Shown here: piece by piece, positions 34,379-46,019 of the stretch
Layout: each line of letters starts with the position of its first letter
How positions within the stretch are numbered: the first letter of the stretch is position 1
Assembly (NCBI GenBank): GCA_017165825.1
Contig: CM029367.1
Coordinates: 3,316,224-3,380,223 of the forward strand
DNA length: 64,000 bases
From: Hepsetus odoe
Lineage: Eukaryota > Chordata > Actinopteri > Characiformes > Hepsetidae
Direction: 5' to 3'
Notes under the pieces: model-generated
The model's input: only the letters and a program-made list of their open reading frames with translations
Databases searched by the model: none
What the model was told of the DNA's origin: nothing
Program-made: the position numbers and the translations under genes

Positions 34379-34950
34379 GGATATGTCACGGGGGGGGGGT
34401 GGGGCTGATAGCCCGGAAGCCAACGCCTGGCCGGGACTGCGCACACAGGATGACCAGCGACCTCACTGGCACCGGAGCATTACAGTTGCCCCTCCCCAAA
34501 GGCGCCTACTCCGGGGCGCCAGATCCTGCCTCATCCAAAGCAGGATCCCCCGAAAGGAGAGGGGCGTCCCGAAAACTGCCCAGAAAGCCCAAAGAAAGTC
34601 CCCAGAAAGCCCAAAAAGCCCAAAAAGCCCAAAAAAATCCCCCAGAAAAATCCACCGCTCTCCCCGCGGTCCTCTCGAAACTCCGCCGCCTCCGCGGTGA
34701 AGCCGGAACCCCATGAGTCCCTCCCAGAGCAGACATGTGAGCCGGAATCGCAGGCCCGCATCCGCAGGGCCTACGTGGGGGGCGGCTCCGTGCCCCTCCC
34801 CAAGGAACTCACGGTCCACGACGTCCCTTTCGGAGGGCTTGTCATTCTGTCACGGGGGGGCGGGGCTGGTAGCCCGGAAGCCAACGCCTGGCCGGGACTG
34901 CGCACACAGGATGACCAGCGACCTCACTGGCACCGGAGCGTTACAGGATA
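34379..34950 (+). mobile_element. TRIM-like LTR mini-element with target-site duplication
   Basis: Two direct terminal repeats, 34384-34484 (101 bp) and 34848-34945 (98 bp), start TGTCACGGGG and end GAGCRTTACA, so they have TG...CA ends. They differ by three transitions and three bases of a G-run. The element is flanked by GGATA at 34379-34383 and at 34946-34950, a 5-bp target duplication. The 363-bp interior is GC-rich, with a 9-bp repeat reading K-A-Q, and no reverse transcriptase. Total length is 562 bp. Orientation is arbitrary; no convincing primer-binding site or polypurine tract is seen. Confidence 0.88.
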
Positions 34951-35021
34951 GCACTTAACTATGCCATTCATAAGATTTCACAACATCCACCTGTTATGAA
35001 GAGTGTTGGTCTGCCCTGACT

Positions 35022-35057
35022 GGGACCTGACAGAGGTTGGGACCTGACAGAGGTTGG
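35022..35057. repeat. Short tandem duplication
   Basis: GGGACCTGACAGAGGTTG is present twice in tandem, followed by a third partial GGGACTTGG. Confidence 0.85.
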
Positions 35058-36514
35058 GACTTGGAGCCAGGTGACCTGCTGCCAGGTGTGCCTCATTACA
35101 TTCCACATCTGTACACATGCTTATCTTCATTTGCAAGGAAAAACCTCCTTATAAGGAGTTGTTTATTGTAACTATGGTGATTCACCAGCATTGCTTTTTC
35201 ATCGGGTTTCCATGCTGGAAGGTCTATTTTGGTTAAATTTGTCTGATCTGGCAACCATGTGGATTTCTATGCTACTTGCTAAGGCAAAAGGACAAAAGGA
35301 AGTTTTTGGTCTTTAGGCCTCTGGCATGTTTCAGAATGTTTGATGCGGATCAAAAACTCAAAACTGTGCAGGTCAAAAGCCCCGAAATCTGTTTCGTATC
35401 CCTATCACTCATTCTGAGACGTGTCCGCATCTGTTTACATCCCTAATGCTTACGATCTCAGGTCTGGTCATGCTCTTGAGTGAAAGTCAAATATCCATGG
35501 AAACGACCCGACAGCGACGCCACTGTGGTCTTTTTGTGTCGACGTGTTGACGCATTTCACACGGCTGTTTCCTTTTCTGCGGGAATTAAGACGATTATGC
35601 TTGCGTCCAGACAGACAGGTTTGGTGTCTGATCCGACGGTGGCTTTACCGAGCATCCTCTGCTAGAAGCACAGAATATTAAAAAGATTACGGCAGGAGAA
35701 GGCGCCATGCAGGATGAGCTGAAAATCACAGCAGCATGTGATTGATGAGCGCCGGAGAGGCCTGCACCGCACAAAAGACAAGGCCTTCCCGGCTGCAGCC
35801 GTTCTTGCTCGTTTCTACAGCCTGATGAACCCATCTGTAATGATAGAGACACATTTTCTGGGTGACCAGAGATGTCCATCTCAAATGAATTAATTACAAG
35901 GCACAATTGGATCAGGGCATGGGTGGTCAGAAGGCTAAAGGGCTGTTGGCTAATGGAACGTCAAACTCATTAAGGCGCTGTCTCATCGGGGGAGCTGACT
36001 AGATGATTACTCCCTTCAGAACGCAAATGAATGATTCCGAAGCATAAACTTCAAAGCCTTTAACTCTGCATTAACACTTAATGATCTGGTAACTTGGTAA
36101 CTGGAAGAGTTTGCTCAGCAGCAATCGATAAAGGACGAGGTGCACGTCACCGCAGGAGTGGTAACACTGGCTGCCTGGTGCTGCTCTTTATCCACCACCT
36201 GGCCCTTTATGAAGAGCCTCCTGAGCTAAAGTGCCATCATGCCACACCAAGGTCAGTCCTCAGACTGATGAGGCTTTCCTGTTAGCAATCAGCCACCCTC
36301 AAGACGCCGCGTGATTCCAAGGTTACTCTTGGAGCAAGACAGATTTTTTTTGCCTCCCATGAGCGATAATGAACTCAGACATCATCCATACCGCATCGTC
36401 AGTGTGAGGTCTACTTGAAAAAAGGTCATTGGAGTCACGTGTGAGCTATCAGGGCCTTCAGGTACGATTTCAGGCAATTTCAGTATTTTACAATACATTG
36501 ATCTAAAGCTTTAA

Positions 36515-36690
36515 AGCACAGCCTGAACTATCATAGACGAGCTTTCTTGTCATTTCTTTAAGTCATCTATAGGAATAATTCTTCAGGCTTCTTGGAGGAC
36601 TTTCCAAAGCTCTTCTTGGGACACCGGCTGCCTTTAATGCTATGTGACCATGTTAGAGCATATTTAAATCAATGTTCATTTTCATCCATA
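36515..36690 (+). mobile_element. Family E (Tc1-like) fragment
   Basis: AGCACAGCCTGAACTATCAT, GAGCTTTCTTGTCATTTCTT, AGGAATAATTCTTCAGGCTT; same order as at 15797. Confidence 0.6.
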
Positions 36691-37083
36691 TCTAGAAAAT
36701 CCCTGTAAACGTCACTTACTGATCATTACCATAAACCCTGGAGCTGGGAATTCATTTTTATGATTTTTTTCAATCTATATCTACGCACTCGATCCTTCAC
36801 TTTGCCATGCAGTTCCTTGGTTAATTTGAAAGCTTTTGAGCTATTTCTGCTCTGCATCATAATCTGATTCATGGCTCATCTGCATGACAAAGCTGCCACC
36901 TGATTACTGGCCCATATCAGTTTCTGCCGCTAATTACACACCGCTAGATGCCCTTCGGGTATCACCTTTCAGGTTATTGCTGAGGACTGTGGTTTTGAAC
37001 ATCCTCTGTGACCTTTCTACCATTTTAAATCATCTATTCACAAACCACACCACAGATTTTACTGTCTATGAAATCCTTACTAG

Positions 37084-37262
37084 TGTCAAGTCAAGGCAGT
37101 TTTATTTCTGTAGCGCTGTTTACAACAAAACAGCTTTACAGAATCCGGGTTCGAGCCCATAAGCCAAGGTCAGAGGCTAAACTCCCGAAAACTGGAAGAA
37201 GAAACCTTGAGAGGAACCAAGACTCAAAAGGGGAACCATCCTCCTCTGGATGAGACCGGATA
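37084..37262 (-). repeat. Dispersed repeat family D copy
   Basis: Reverse strand of 10157-10425: AAGTCAAGGCAGTTTTATTT, AACAGCTTTACAGAATCC, GAAACCTTGAGAGGAACCAA. It abuts the SINE-A copy at 37265. Confidence 0.7.
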
Positions 37263-37264
37263 GC

Positions 37265-37519
37265 GGGGCAGCGGTGGCCTAGTGGTTAGGGAGTTGGCCC
37301 CACATCGGAAGGTTGTGGATTCGATTCCCACCCCAGTGGGTTGCCCTGAGGTACCCTTGAGCAAGGTACCGTCCCCATCACTGCTCCCTGGGCACTTTCA
37401 ATAGCTGCCCACTGCTGCACGTGTGTGTATGGGTTAAATGCAGAGGTCCAATTTCGTTGTGGTTCATGTGTGCTGTGCCGTGACCTCGCAATGACAAGGG
37501 TTGTCACTTTCACTTTCAT
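37265..37519 (+). mobile_element. SINE-A, best full-length copy
   Basis: Reference copy of the family: A-box-like TGGCCTAGTGG at 37275-37285, B-box-like GATTCGATTCC at 37318-37328, core GAGGTACCCTTGAGCAAGGT, body GGGTTAAATGCAGAGGTCCA and tail TTGTCACTTTCACTTTCA. Length is about 255 bp. A tRNA-derived head with a non-LINE-like TTTCAC tail. Confidence 0.93.
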
Positions 37520-37987
37520 AATAAAGAAGGAAAAGAAAGAGAATGTGCATCATATAAATTCATCAATTTAGTGATGAGTTCCAGTAAAGTAGGATTTACC
37601 ACAAAAGATACTATTAGAATCTGTAACTGGAAGTTCAATGTCAACATCATACAAGTCGCTGACCACTGGCAGATCCTGAAAAATTCTATTTATCCTGAAT
37701 ATTAGACCTGCATTAATAGATATTTAACCAGAGAAACAGATGAAGAAACCCTCAAACTGCTGAAATATTTTTTGCCAATTTGATTATAAACTGTGGTTTA
37801 TGATCTGAAGTCAACAGTGATTGGCTAGTGGTTGATTTACAAGCTAACCTGGACCAGGGATTAGCGTTTCAGCTGTGCTAGTCACAAGATAGGGGTAAAA
37901 CTTGGGTATTGTTTTTATAGTAGGACAGTGTGCAGTTAACCTACTAAACCCCTAAACGACATCCCCTGTACACTTCCTGGGTTTAAG

Positions 37988-38180
37988 CTGAAAGTGAAAG
38001 TGAAAGGGACCACTTTGTGAAGCCACAGCACATCACATATTCATCGCACTCATGGAGCAGTGCTGGGAATGGTATCTTCCTCAAGGGTTCCTCAGGGTAT
38101 CAATCGATACACTATTGGTCTGGGACTCAAACATACGATTTTACGATCATGGGGTCTAAGCTAGACCAGTGCTGCCACCA
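37988..38180 (-). mobile_element. SINE-A copy, diverged
   Basis: CTGAAAGTGAAAGTGAAAGG tail side, GGTATCTTCCTCAAGGG core, GACCAGTGCTGCCACC head. Confidence 0.8.
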
Positions 38181-38650
38181 CTTACAATGAAAGGTTCATC
38201 TGAAAATGAACAAATGAATCGAAAACATGCTGAAAGTGAAGCTGTAGGTATTTTTGGAGGGAATTCTGACAAGTTATAATTAAGATGGAATAAATGGTTT
38301 TGGAAGTGCAAGGTGCTGTTTGATGCAAAAGGCTTGGCTGACTGGGAATGCACTGGGTTGAGATTCAGTCATTTGAAAAAATTAGGACACCCTATTAAAT
38401 ATTCAGTTCTTTATTAAGAAATGTTCACATGTCGATGTCTAATCTTGTTTTTGTTTATCTCTGGAAAAGAAAGTGATTTGATTGCAGGTAAACAAGAAAA
38501 ATGAACCTTGATTCATTCAGTGAACAAAAGACATCAACAAAAATGTGTATTCGGACTGAGGAAAAAGTTAGGACACCCTACCCCCAATAGCTACTGTTCC
38601 CCCTTTGGCTGAAATAACAGCAGTGAGACGTTTCTTGCAGCATCTACCAC

Positions 38651-38848
38651 AACCACACTGGGGTGGTGGTCTAGTGGTAGGATACTTGCCTACGGACCTA
38701 TGGCTCAAGAGGTCCCAGCTCTAGCACTACCACCACTGGGTCCCTGAGCAAAACCCTTAACCCTGAATTGCTCCAGGGGGACTGTCCCTGTAATTAGGAC
38801 ATGTAAGTGGCTCTAGATAAGAGCGTCTGCTAAATGCCATAAATGTAA
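38651..38848 (+). mobile_element. SINE-C insertion with 9-bp target duplication
   Basis: GGGTGGTGGTCTAGTGGTAG head, TTAGGACATGTAAGTGGC and TAAGAGCGTCTGCTAAATGC end. ATCTACCAC is present at 38642-38650 and again at 38849-38857, flanking the insert inside the Tc1-like element. Confidence 0.88.
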
Positions 38849-39128
38849 ATCTACCACTCTCTGACATCGATCTGAGGACAGTTTGATCCACTCCTCAATG
38901 CAGAATTCTTTAAGCTGTGAGATGTTTGAGGGGTTTCTTGCATGTACAACCCATTTCAAGGTATTAAGATCTGAACAGCCACTCTAGGACTCTCCATTTC
39001 TTAGTGTTCAGACAGTCCTTGGAGGATTGACTGGTTTGGTTCTGGGTCATTGTTGTCTTGCAGGGTCCAGTTCCGCTTCAGCTTTGATGTTCTTACAGAT
39101 GGTCTCATATGTTCCTCCAGCACCCTCT

Positions 39129-39294
39129 GATGGATGAATGGATGAATGAATGGATGAATGAATTAATGAATGAATGGATGAATGGATGAATGGATGAATG
39201 AATGAATGGATGAATGAATGAATGGATGGATGGGTGAATGAATGAATGGATGGATGGATGGATGAATGGATGAATGGATGAATGAATGAATGGA
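39129..39294. repeat. (GAAT/GGAT)n tetranucleotide array
   Basis: TGGATGAATGGATGAATGAA-type repeats within the Tc1-like element; reverse-strand HSFIHPFIH frames are spurious. Confidence 0.95.
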
Positions 39295-41503
39295 GACTTT
39301 TAGCATCTTGCGGTCTGCTCTCAGGGTAAACTTGCTTGGATGACCAGACCTGGGCATTTTGGCAGTTGTGTTTGTTGTCCTTCACTTGTAGACTTGTTTT
39401 CCAAGCAGTGGAAAGGCTGATTGCAAATTCTTTTGAGATCTTTTTAAATCCCTTCCCAGACTTATAAGCTGCTACAATCTTCTTTCAGAAGGCCTCAGGC
39501 AGGATCTCACCTTGGTGTTCACTCTCACCTCAACAGTCAGGAGCACCAAACTAAATGTCTGAGGTTTAAATGGGCAAACCTCCTTCAAAATGCAGAGTAA
39601 AGATGTTCTTATCATGCGCACCTGCTGTGCTACACCTGTGTGTCATTTGAGCCATTTTAATTGGGAATAAAGGTGGGCGTGTCCTAATTTATTCCTCATC
39701 CGAAATTGCGTTTTTATAGAATTACATTTTGCAGAAGATTTTTAAAACTTTTCTTCAGTTTTAATTGTTTAGTTAAATTACTTGAATCTTCCCGTGTTGT
39801 TAAAATGGAGAATAAATATCCATAAGTCCAAGAATGTTACAAAAACACACAGGCTTTCATAGGGTGTCCTAATTTTTTTCACATGACTGTTTATGAAATG
39901 GATTTGTTGTGCATTATTCTAAATAAAAAACAGGGAGATGATGGGGGTGATGTCGGGGAATGTGCATGAATAGAAAAATACCGCCACACGTGCTTCTCCG
40001 GACACGGACCGGAACCAGATTTAGATCAATTGAACCAAATCTTTATATTTTAACATTCAACACATTAAAGAATGAGGAAACTGTTACAGAGGGGTGAGGT
40101 TAGGGGTAGCAATAGAGCTGGTCACATGCAGGGTCTGCTGTAATAAGCCTTTCTCAGCCAAAGTCAGAGACGTCCTTGTGTGCTGCGTATGAACGTAATA
40201 GACGGGCCTAAAAAAAGAGCTCCCCTCTTGCATAAACCATTTGGGGAGGAACATATTATGTAGTGAGTGGGTGGGAAGATTACACACACAGCTGATTACA
40301 TTTTTTCAATTTTGTAAAGCTTAAACAGCTTGTGTGGGTTTTCCTCTGCCATTTAAAACCAGGTGTAATTTCATAGCAGGGTCTCTAAGGACACGTTGTC
40401 GAGACTTCCATTTGCGACGATGGCAGACGCGGCACCTGAAAGAGTGTTCTCTAAACAACACCCTCAGGATCAGATGGAAGAAGATGGGGTGCAGAAGATG
40501 CCACCCTAGGCTGTGTTGATTTACACCTGCAAAATCTTTTAGTTGGGGAGAACTTTTTTAGTTGGGGAGAGTTCTCCGTTGTCTTCAGTTGCTGACATAA
40601 TGAATATTTCACACGGTATTGAAAGGGGAACTTGTTTACGCAGGTCAAACACATCTTTTTTTGCCCCAACATCCCAAAATGCAATGAAGATTTGTGGGTA
40701 AATATAGTGTTTCATGTCTTGAATTAAATTCCATCGTATTTTTGCTTCCATCAGCAATGAGGGTGCCTCCTAACAAGGCAATGTGCATCACAGTTTGCAT
40801 GTATTTACCTTTCAAACTGATCTTTATACACTATTGGCTGGGAATCTCAACATATGAAGCAAGGACAACCCAGGAGACTCAATAGAACTCGAATACATTT
40901 CCAGGAATATACTTTAGTGGACGCTGTGTTGTGGGCAAAAACAGAGGGAGTGTTTGGAAAAGGAAAAGAAGACCACCCTGAAAGTCATGGGAGTGTATTG
41001 TGATATTTTTCTAATATGTTTCCACTGGAGCCAACCCACCGTATACACATCGTTTACAGGTAATTAGCTGATTACACAGTTTGATATACGGATAAGCTAA
41101 CAGACTCAGCGCCCAGATCAGACTACCAGTGTTTTTTTTGTGCTGAGACCATTATGCAGGCTTATTGAAGAGGGTAACAGAGTCAAACACTGGTACAACC
41201 AACCAGAACCACATTGTGTGAATAAGTGGCACTGCAGCCTGTGCTGTTCTACATTGTCCAATCTTTATACAGCACCAAACTTATTCTGAAACTGTAGAGG
41301 CACTGGGAGGAGAGTCCTGGTCTAAGTTGATTAGATTCATTGCAAAATTCTACAAAAGGTATGAGAGGTTTATACATAGCAGACATCTACAGAGATGGCA
41401 ATACATTTTTGCAGACTGAAATACAGATTTTGGTAAACATACAAAAACGCCATATGTTTTCAATTACTTTAGTCAGTACATGTGCAAAAGTACAGGAATG
41501 TGC

Positions 41504-42058
41504 TCAAAGAAGAAATGTAAAAAGTACAGGAATGTACTGAGAGTATAAAGTAAAAAGTATTGGAATGTCTTGAGAGTGTAAAGTGAAAAGTACAGGAATG
41601 TCCTGAGTTTATAAAGTAAAAGTACTGGAATGTGCTGAGATTGTAAAGTAAAAAGTACAGAATGTACTGGTGTAAGTACAAGTACAGGAGTCTTTGAGAG
41701 TATAAAGTAAAAATTACGGAATGTACTGAGTGTAAAGTAAAAAGTACAGGAATTTGCCAGGAGTATAAAGTACAGGGAATGTACTGAGAGTATAAAGTAC
41801 AGGAATGTACTGAGAGTATAAAGTAAAATGTATTGGAATCTACTGAGAGTATAAAGTAAAAAGTACAGGAATGTCCTGAGATTGCAAAGTAAAAAGTACT
41901 GGAATGTACTGAGAGTGTAAAGTAAAAAGTTCAGGAATGTACTGAGAGTGTAAAGTACAGGAATGTACTGAGAGCATAAAGTACAGGAATGTACTGAGAG
42001 TATAAAGTATAAAGTACAGGAATGTACTGAGAGTATAAAGTAAAAAGTACAGGAATGA
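41504..42058. repeat. Minisatellite, 26-34 bp units
   Basis: The core AAAGTACAGGAATGTACTGA with GAGTATAAAGTA is repeated about 17-19 times with length variation (26 or about 33 bp units). Units at the right end are the most uniform. Confidence 0.95.
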
Positions 42059-43164
42059 ACATTAACTTCACCGCTTCACTTTCATCCACGTCTCTACTTG
42101 TTTCCCGTCACGGACACACACTCAACACACCCTGAACTCCACCATCCACTCTCCCTGTCCTCTCTCTTACGTCTCCTTCACTCTGTCCTGCACCGATGGA
42201 CACACAGAGGGACGTCTTTCGTGTGTTTATCCATTTAGTCCGAAACAAATTTTGATGTGGGGAAGTTGATGGAGAAAAAAGTAATGGGGAATTCCCATCA
42301 AATGTGCTCAAGCTAAAGTAAGGAGTGTGTTCTGAAAATGTAAGAATTGCAGATCTTTGGGTTCAAATGTAAGAAGTAAAATGGGTCACTGAGAACTCCC
42401 TTCTTTATATCCCAACTCTGGACATCTTATTTGGTCCATTTTCTCAAAAGCAGGATGAGCATTTGTGGGTTAGGTGCTTGTAAGGTTAAATATCACGCTC
42501 AAAATTTCATTTCATTTCATTCCACTTCCTGAGAGGGTTCGCGAAGCTTAGATCCTGAGGACACAACCAGTGAGACTGCAAGTCAACAACACATGAGCTT
42601 AGCCAAACTGCTTATTTCACTACAAGAAGCCCTCACTTCCTTCCTGCCTTTCCTTCCCGGTGCCCCCTGTGGATTTCTAGGCTTTTACAACACAGAGAGG
42701 AGTCTGCGAAGGTGAGGAAAATCAACCTTTCCTTTTCTTTCACAGCATCTTTGATTACTTCCATCAAAACCCACCTGGAGTGTCTTTCACTTCAACATCA
42801 TGTCAATATTATTTTATTTAACACCATCAGGATTTTTGTAAGAACCAAGGCCCAGGTTCCTGGTTTTAGCATCGTCCATATTTACATTTAAGAAAAAATG
42901 TTCACACCAACCCCTTATTGACTTTTTTGATTTTTTTATTGTTGTATGACCATTTCTCCATGCTTTACCATACCATAACTTTCTCTGTCCTTTTTTATAG
43001 AGTATTTTTATAAAAAAAATAGATAAAATATCTTTTATAGACAAAAGAGAAAACTAAAAACTGATAAATACAAATGAACAAAAAACACTAGTGTAACTCT
43101 TGTGGAGTGAAAATATTATTAAATACATTCTCCTTTAAGAGTCAGAATTAACATCCAATTTAAG

Positions 43165-43710
43165 GGACTTCTTTCGGCTGCTCCCGTTTAGGAGTTGTCA
43201 ACAGAGAATCATCATTTTCCATTTCTTCCTGTATTCTGCATCTTCCTGCTTTAAACTGACCACCTGCATGTCCTGTCTCACCACGTCCATAAACTTCCTC
43301 TTTGGTCTTCCCCTTCTCCTCTCTCCTGGCAGCTCCATCTTCAACATCCTCCTCCCGATATAATCCTCGTCTCTCCTCTGCACATGTCCAAACCAACGCA
43401 ACCTCACTTCTCTAACTTTGTCTCCAAGACGTCCAACCTGAACTGTCCCTCTAATACACTCATTTCTAATCCTGTCCATCCTCGTCACACCCAACGAAAA
43501 TCTCAGCATCTTTAACTCTGACACCTCCAGCTCCGCCTCCTGCCTTTTCATCAGCACTACCGTCACCAACCCATACAACATAGCCGGTCTCACTACTGTC
43601 CTGTAAATCTTCCCTTTTACTCTAGCTGGTACGCGTCTGTCACAAATCACTCCAGTCACTCTTCTCCACCCTGCCTGCACTCTCTTCTTCATCTCTCTTC
43701 CACACTCGCC
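43165..43710 (-). mobile_element. LINE 3' end with an intact 164-codon frame
   Basis: The longest copy of the family. The reverse strand from 43692 to 43198 is open for 164 codons and reads through RVPARVKGKIYRTVVRPAML, SLGVTRMDRIRNECI, LRWFGHVQRRDEDYIGRR and MQVVSLKQEDAEYRKKWKMM. These motifs belong to the C-terminal part of a fish non-LTR reverse transcriptase. The 3' end is CTAAACGGGAGCAGCCGAAAG. The copy is 5'-truncated; the catalytic RT motifs are absent, so it is not active on its own. Confidence 0.88.
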
Positions 43711-43844
43711 GTTACTCTGAACTGTTGATCCAGTTTAGGGAACCTAACAACAAATTATGCACAATCGGCAGAAATTTAGAGAAAACCTTTTATATTCCTT
43801 ATACTGGTATTAATCTTATTAGAAAAAAAATTGTCCTGTGCAAA

Positions 43845-44200
43845 ACCCCTCATTTCTTCATATCTTGCTTCCAAAGATCCAGATTCCTGCATTTTTAATG
43901 TATTATTGAGGAACTGTTCTCCAAGCTTCCTGAAGGACAACGTTTTTGGTTCCCATTTTCAGTACAGTCCCTGTACCAGTCCCTGTATTTTCAGAAACAG
44001 TGATCAGTGGGATCATCATCACAGAGAATAAAGCAACAGGCAGGCGATGTCCGAAGAAAAGCTTCGGAATGTGCTTCAAGAAGGGGAACTGCTCCTGAAG
44101 ATGACGTAAAAAAATGACAAGAAAGCTCAGCTAAGAGAGTTCAGGCTGTGCTGAAGAATGATGGTCAAATATTAACACGTGTTTTATGCGTTTGCACATA
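43845..44200 (-). mobile_element. Family E (Tc1-like) fragments
   Basis: TGAGGAACTGTTCTCCAAGC and CTTCCTGAAGGACAACG, then inverted GACAAGAAAGCTCAGCTAAG and GTTCAGGCTGTGCTGAAGAA. The two halves are out of the usual order, so this may be two insertions. Confidence 0.5.
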
Positions 44201-44869
44201 AATCACTGGACCTATTGCAAAAAATCAAGAAATGATCTTCTGGAGACAGTGCTGTATTTAGCATCGTCTTCTGTGTGTGCCACCTTTCTGTCCCGGTCAA
44301 AGCGGGTACACCTCTTCATCTTGAATAAACAGATCACGGGAAAGAAAACAGGCATGTGTTTCCCTCATGCTGTATTGCAACGACCTGGCTGTGTAAGCTG
44401 GAGAGTCTCACTTTTATCTCATGAGCAGATGTTCAGCCTCGTCCGGCCCACCTGAACCCGAGGACAGGAATATTTACAGTGCTGTTGGAAAGCCTGTGCC
44501 ATTTGAATTAATGTGAATATGTATTAATGCCCTTTTCCAAAGCAAGTCTTCAGCGCTGCTGGGTGAGCCGAGAAACAGGTCAACAAGAGTGAAAACGACA
44601 GGTAGTGCGAGAACAAGGAGATTTATGCGAATTTCTGCTCTTATTCCATATCAAATACTGCTTGATTGCTCCATGATGCAGTTTTGTAACTGCGCTAGTG
44701 AGTTATATACGTTTTGTAGCTGTTTCTCTTCTATTACATATGAATACACCCATCATTTCTTTACATTTTGCTTTTCACCTGGCTGAAAAAATACAATTTT
44801 ATGCCTGCTTACCTTTGGCATATTGAGTAGATGAAATAAAAGAAATGGGCACAAATGTTTAACTGTAGC

Positions 44870-45070
44870 AGGCTGCAAAGATACAAGGTTCTGGATAAAG
44901 CCGTCAGTCCAATCACTCAGTCCCCTGAAGCTGCTCAGGTACAGGGACTGAGCTGAAAATGAGAGCCAAAAACTTTATCCTTCAGGACACCTGGAGAATA
45001 GATCTGGAAGTGAATTATGAAGAAATGAGCGATGACTGAAGGCTTTTTGCCATTGTATACACTGAATAAG
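44870..45070 (-). mobile_element. Family E (Tc1-like) fragment
   Basis: GCAAAGATACAAGGTTCTGG matches 8-27 of the window closely; AGCTGCTCAGGTACAGGGAC and CTTCAGGACACCTGGAGAA match the 57.8-kb copy inverted. Confidence 0.5.
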
Positions 45071-45071
45071 T

Positions 45072-45324
45072 GCAAGCGAAAGCGAAAGTGACTATTCTTG
45101 TCATTGTGAGTAGACAGCACAACATACAGTGAATGAAATTACACCTCCTGCATTTGACCCACACACAAACAGGTGCAGCAGGGCGCTATTGAAATCGCCC
45201 GGAGAGCATTGACGGGGACAGTGCCTTGTTCAAGGGTACCTCAGGGCAACCTATTGTTCTGGGATTTGAGCCCATGATCTTCTGATCCTGGGGCCTAGTC
45301 CCTAACCACTAGGCCACCGCTGTT
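45072..45324 (-). mobile_element. SINE-A, near full-length copy
   Basis: AAGCGAAAGCGAAAGTGACT tail side, TGCAGCAGGGCGCTATTGAA, CACTAGGCCACCGCTG head. Confidence 0.88.
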
Positions 45325-45786
45325 AAAGCCATTAATTGTTTTGCATGGCTCTGGTTTAATAGGTAGTCCACTGGTCCAGCCTGCTTCGTCTCATTATATT
45401 GTCTTTGATCTGGACGGTTTTCTCAAACTCAGTTTGCAGTTATTACTTGAAATGAGTGGCCACTCTCTCACTAGTATTTTAAACACTGAGTTGCCAGTTA
45501 ATGAGCTCATCTCTTGCTTTTGTCATCCACTAGCACTTCATCAGTGGCCAATTTCTGGACCAGCAGTGGCCTTACGGGGGTCATTAACAGATGGGGTGGA
45601 TGGCTAGATGATAAATTGTCCCACAAGAGATGAAAATGGAAACCAGCTTAAAATGGCCAATAAGTGTGGACAGACTTCTAGTAAAGTGGCCAGATTTCGT
45701 ATCGTGCCCTTCAGAAGATTCACCCATATTTTCCAGGACACAGATAGTGTTACAAAATGAAGTTTTTCATAACAGAGTGTTCTACA

Positions 45787-45905
45787 AAGGCATCTATCCA
45801 TCCATTTCATCAACCCCTTATCCTAACCAGGGATGCTGGAGCCCATCCCAGCCCACAGTGAATAGCTGAGGAACACCCTGGATAGGTAGCCGGTCAATCA
45901 CAGGG
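45787..45905 (-). mobile_element. SINE-B-like 3' fragment
   Basis: CCTTATCCTAACCAGGGATG, CAGCCCACAGTGAATAGC and ACCCTGGATAGGTAGCCGGT; matches the 3' half of SINE-B in inverse. Confidence 0.6.
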
Positions 45906-46019
45906 AACATATCATTAGGCATAATTCTCCTCCAAATGTCTCACACAGCTGATATTGTTTTAGCATGACTCTTTGGAACACACTATTGAGACAGGCTGAA
46001 AAAGGCAGAGACAATTTAA

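Larger units (their letters stand above)
32261..38365. other. Intergenic region
   Basis: No exon recognised. Holds SINE-A copies, the LTR mini-element, a family E copy and a family D copy. The segments 33300-34370 and 35060-36500 look non-repetitive. Confidence 0.7.
38366..39890 (-). mobile_element. Tc1-like DNA transposon, near full length, defective
   Basis: Terminal inverted repeats CAGTCATTTGAAAAAATTAG (left) and, inverted, CAGTCATGTGAAAAAAATTA (right), both running on into GGACACCCTA. The length of about 1.5 kb suits Tc1 elements. The reverse strand carries decayed transposase words, MPRSGHPSKFTLRADRKM (N-terminal helix-turn-helix region) and LQDNNDPEPNQSILQGL, with stops between. It is interrupted by a SINE-C at 38651-38848 and by a GAAT/GGAT tetranucleotide array. 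Flanks are TT on both sides, so the expected TA duplication is not clear. Confidence 0.8.

Noticed and set aside
34377..34958. Open frames of about 76-118 codons in GC-rich DNA, and a possible CpG island promoter
   Set aside because: They fall inside the LTR mini-element; GC content is explained by that insertion, and no downstream gene is present.
39047..39385. 112-codon frame rich in HSFIHPFIHSSIH
   Set aside because: Translation of a GAAT/GGAT array inside a defective Tc1-like element.
41504..42058. CRISPR-like regular repeats
   Set aside because: Units are contiguous and variable in length without unique spacers; this is a minisatellite in animal DNA.
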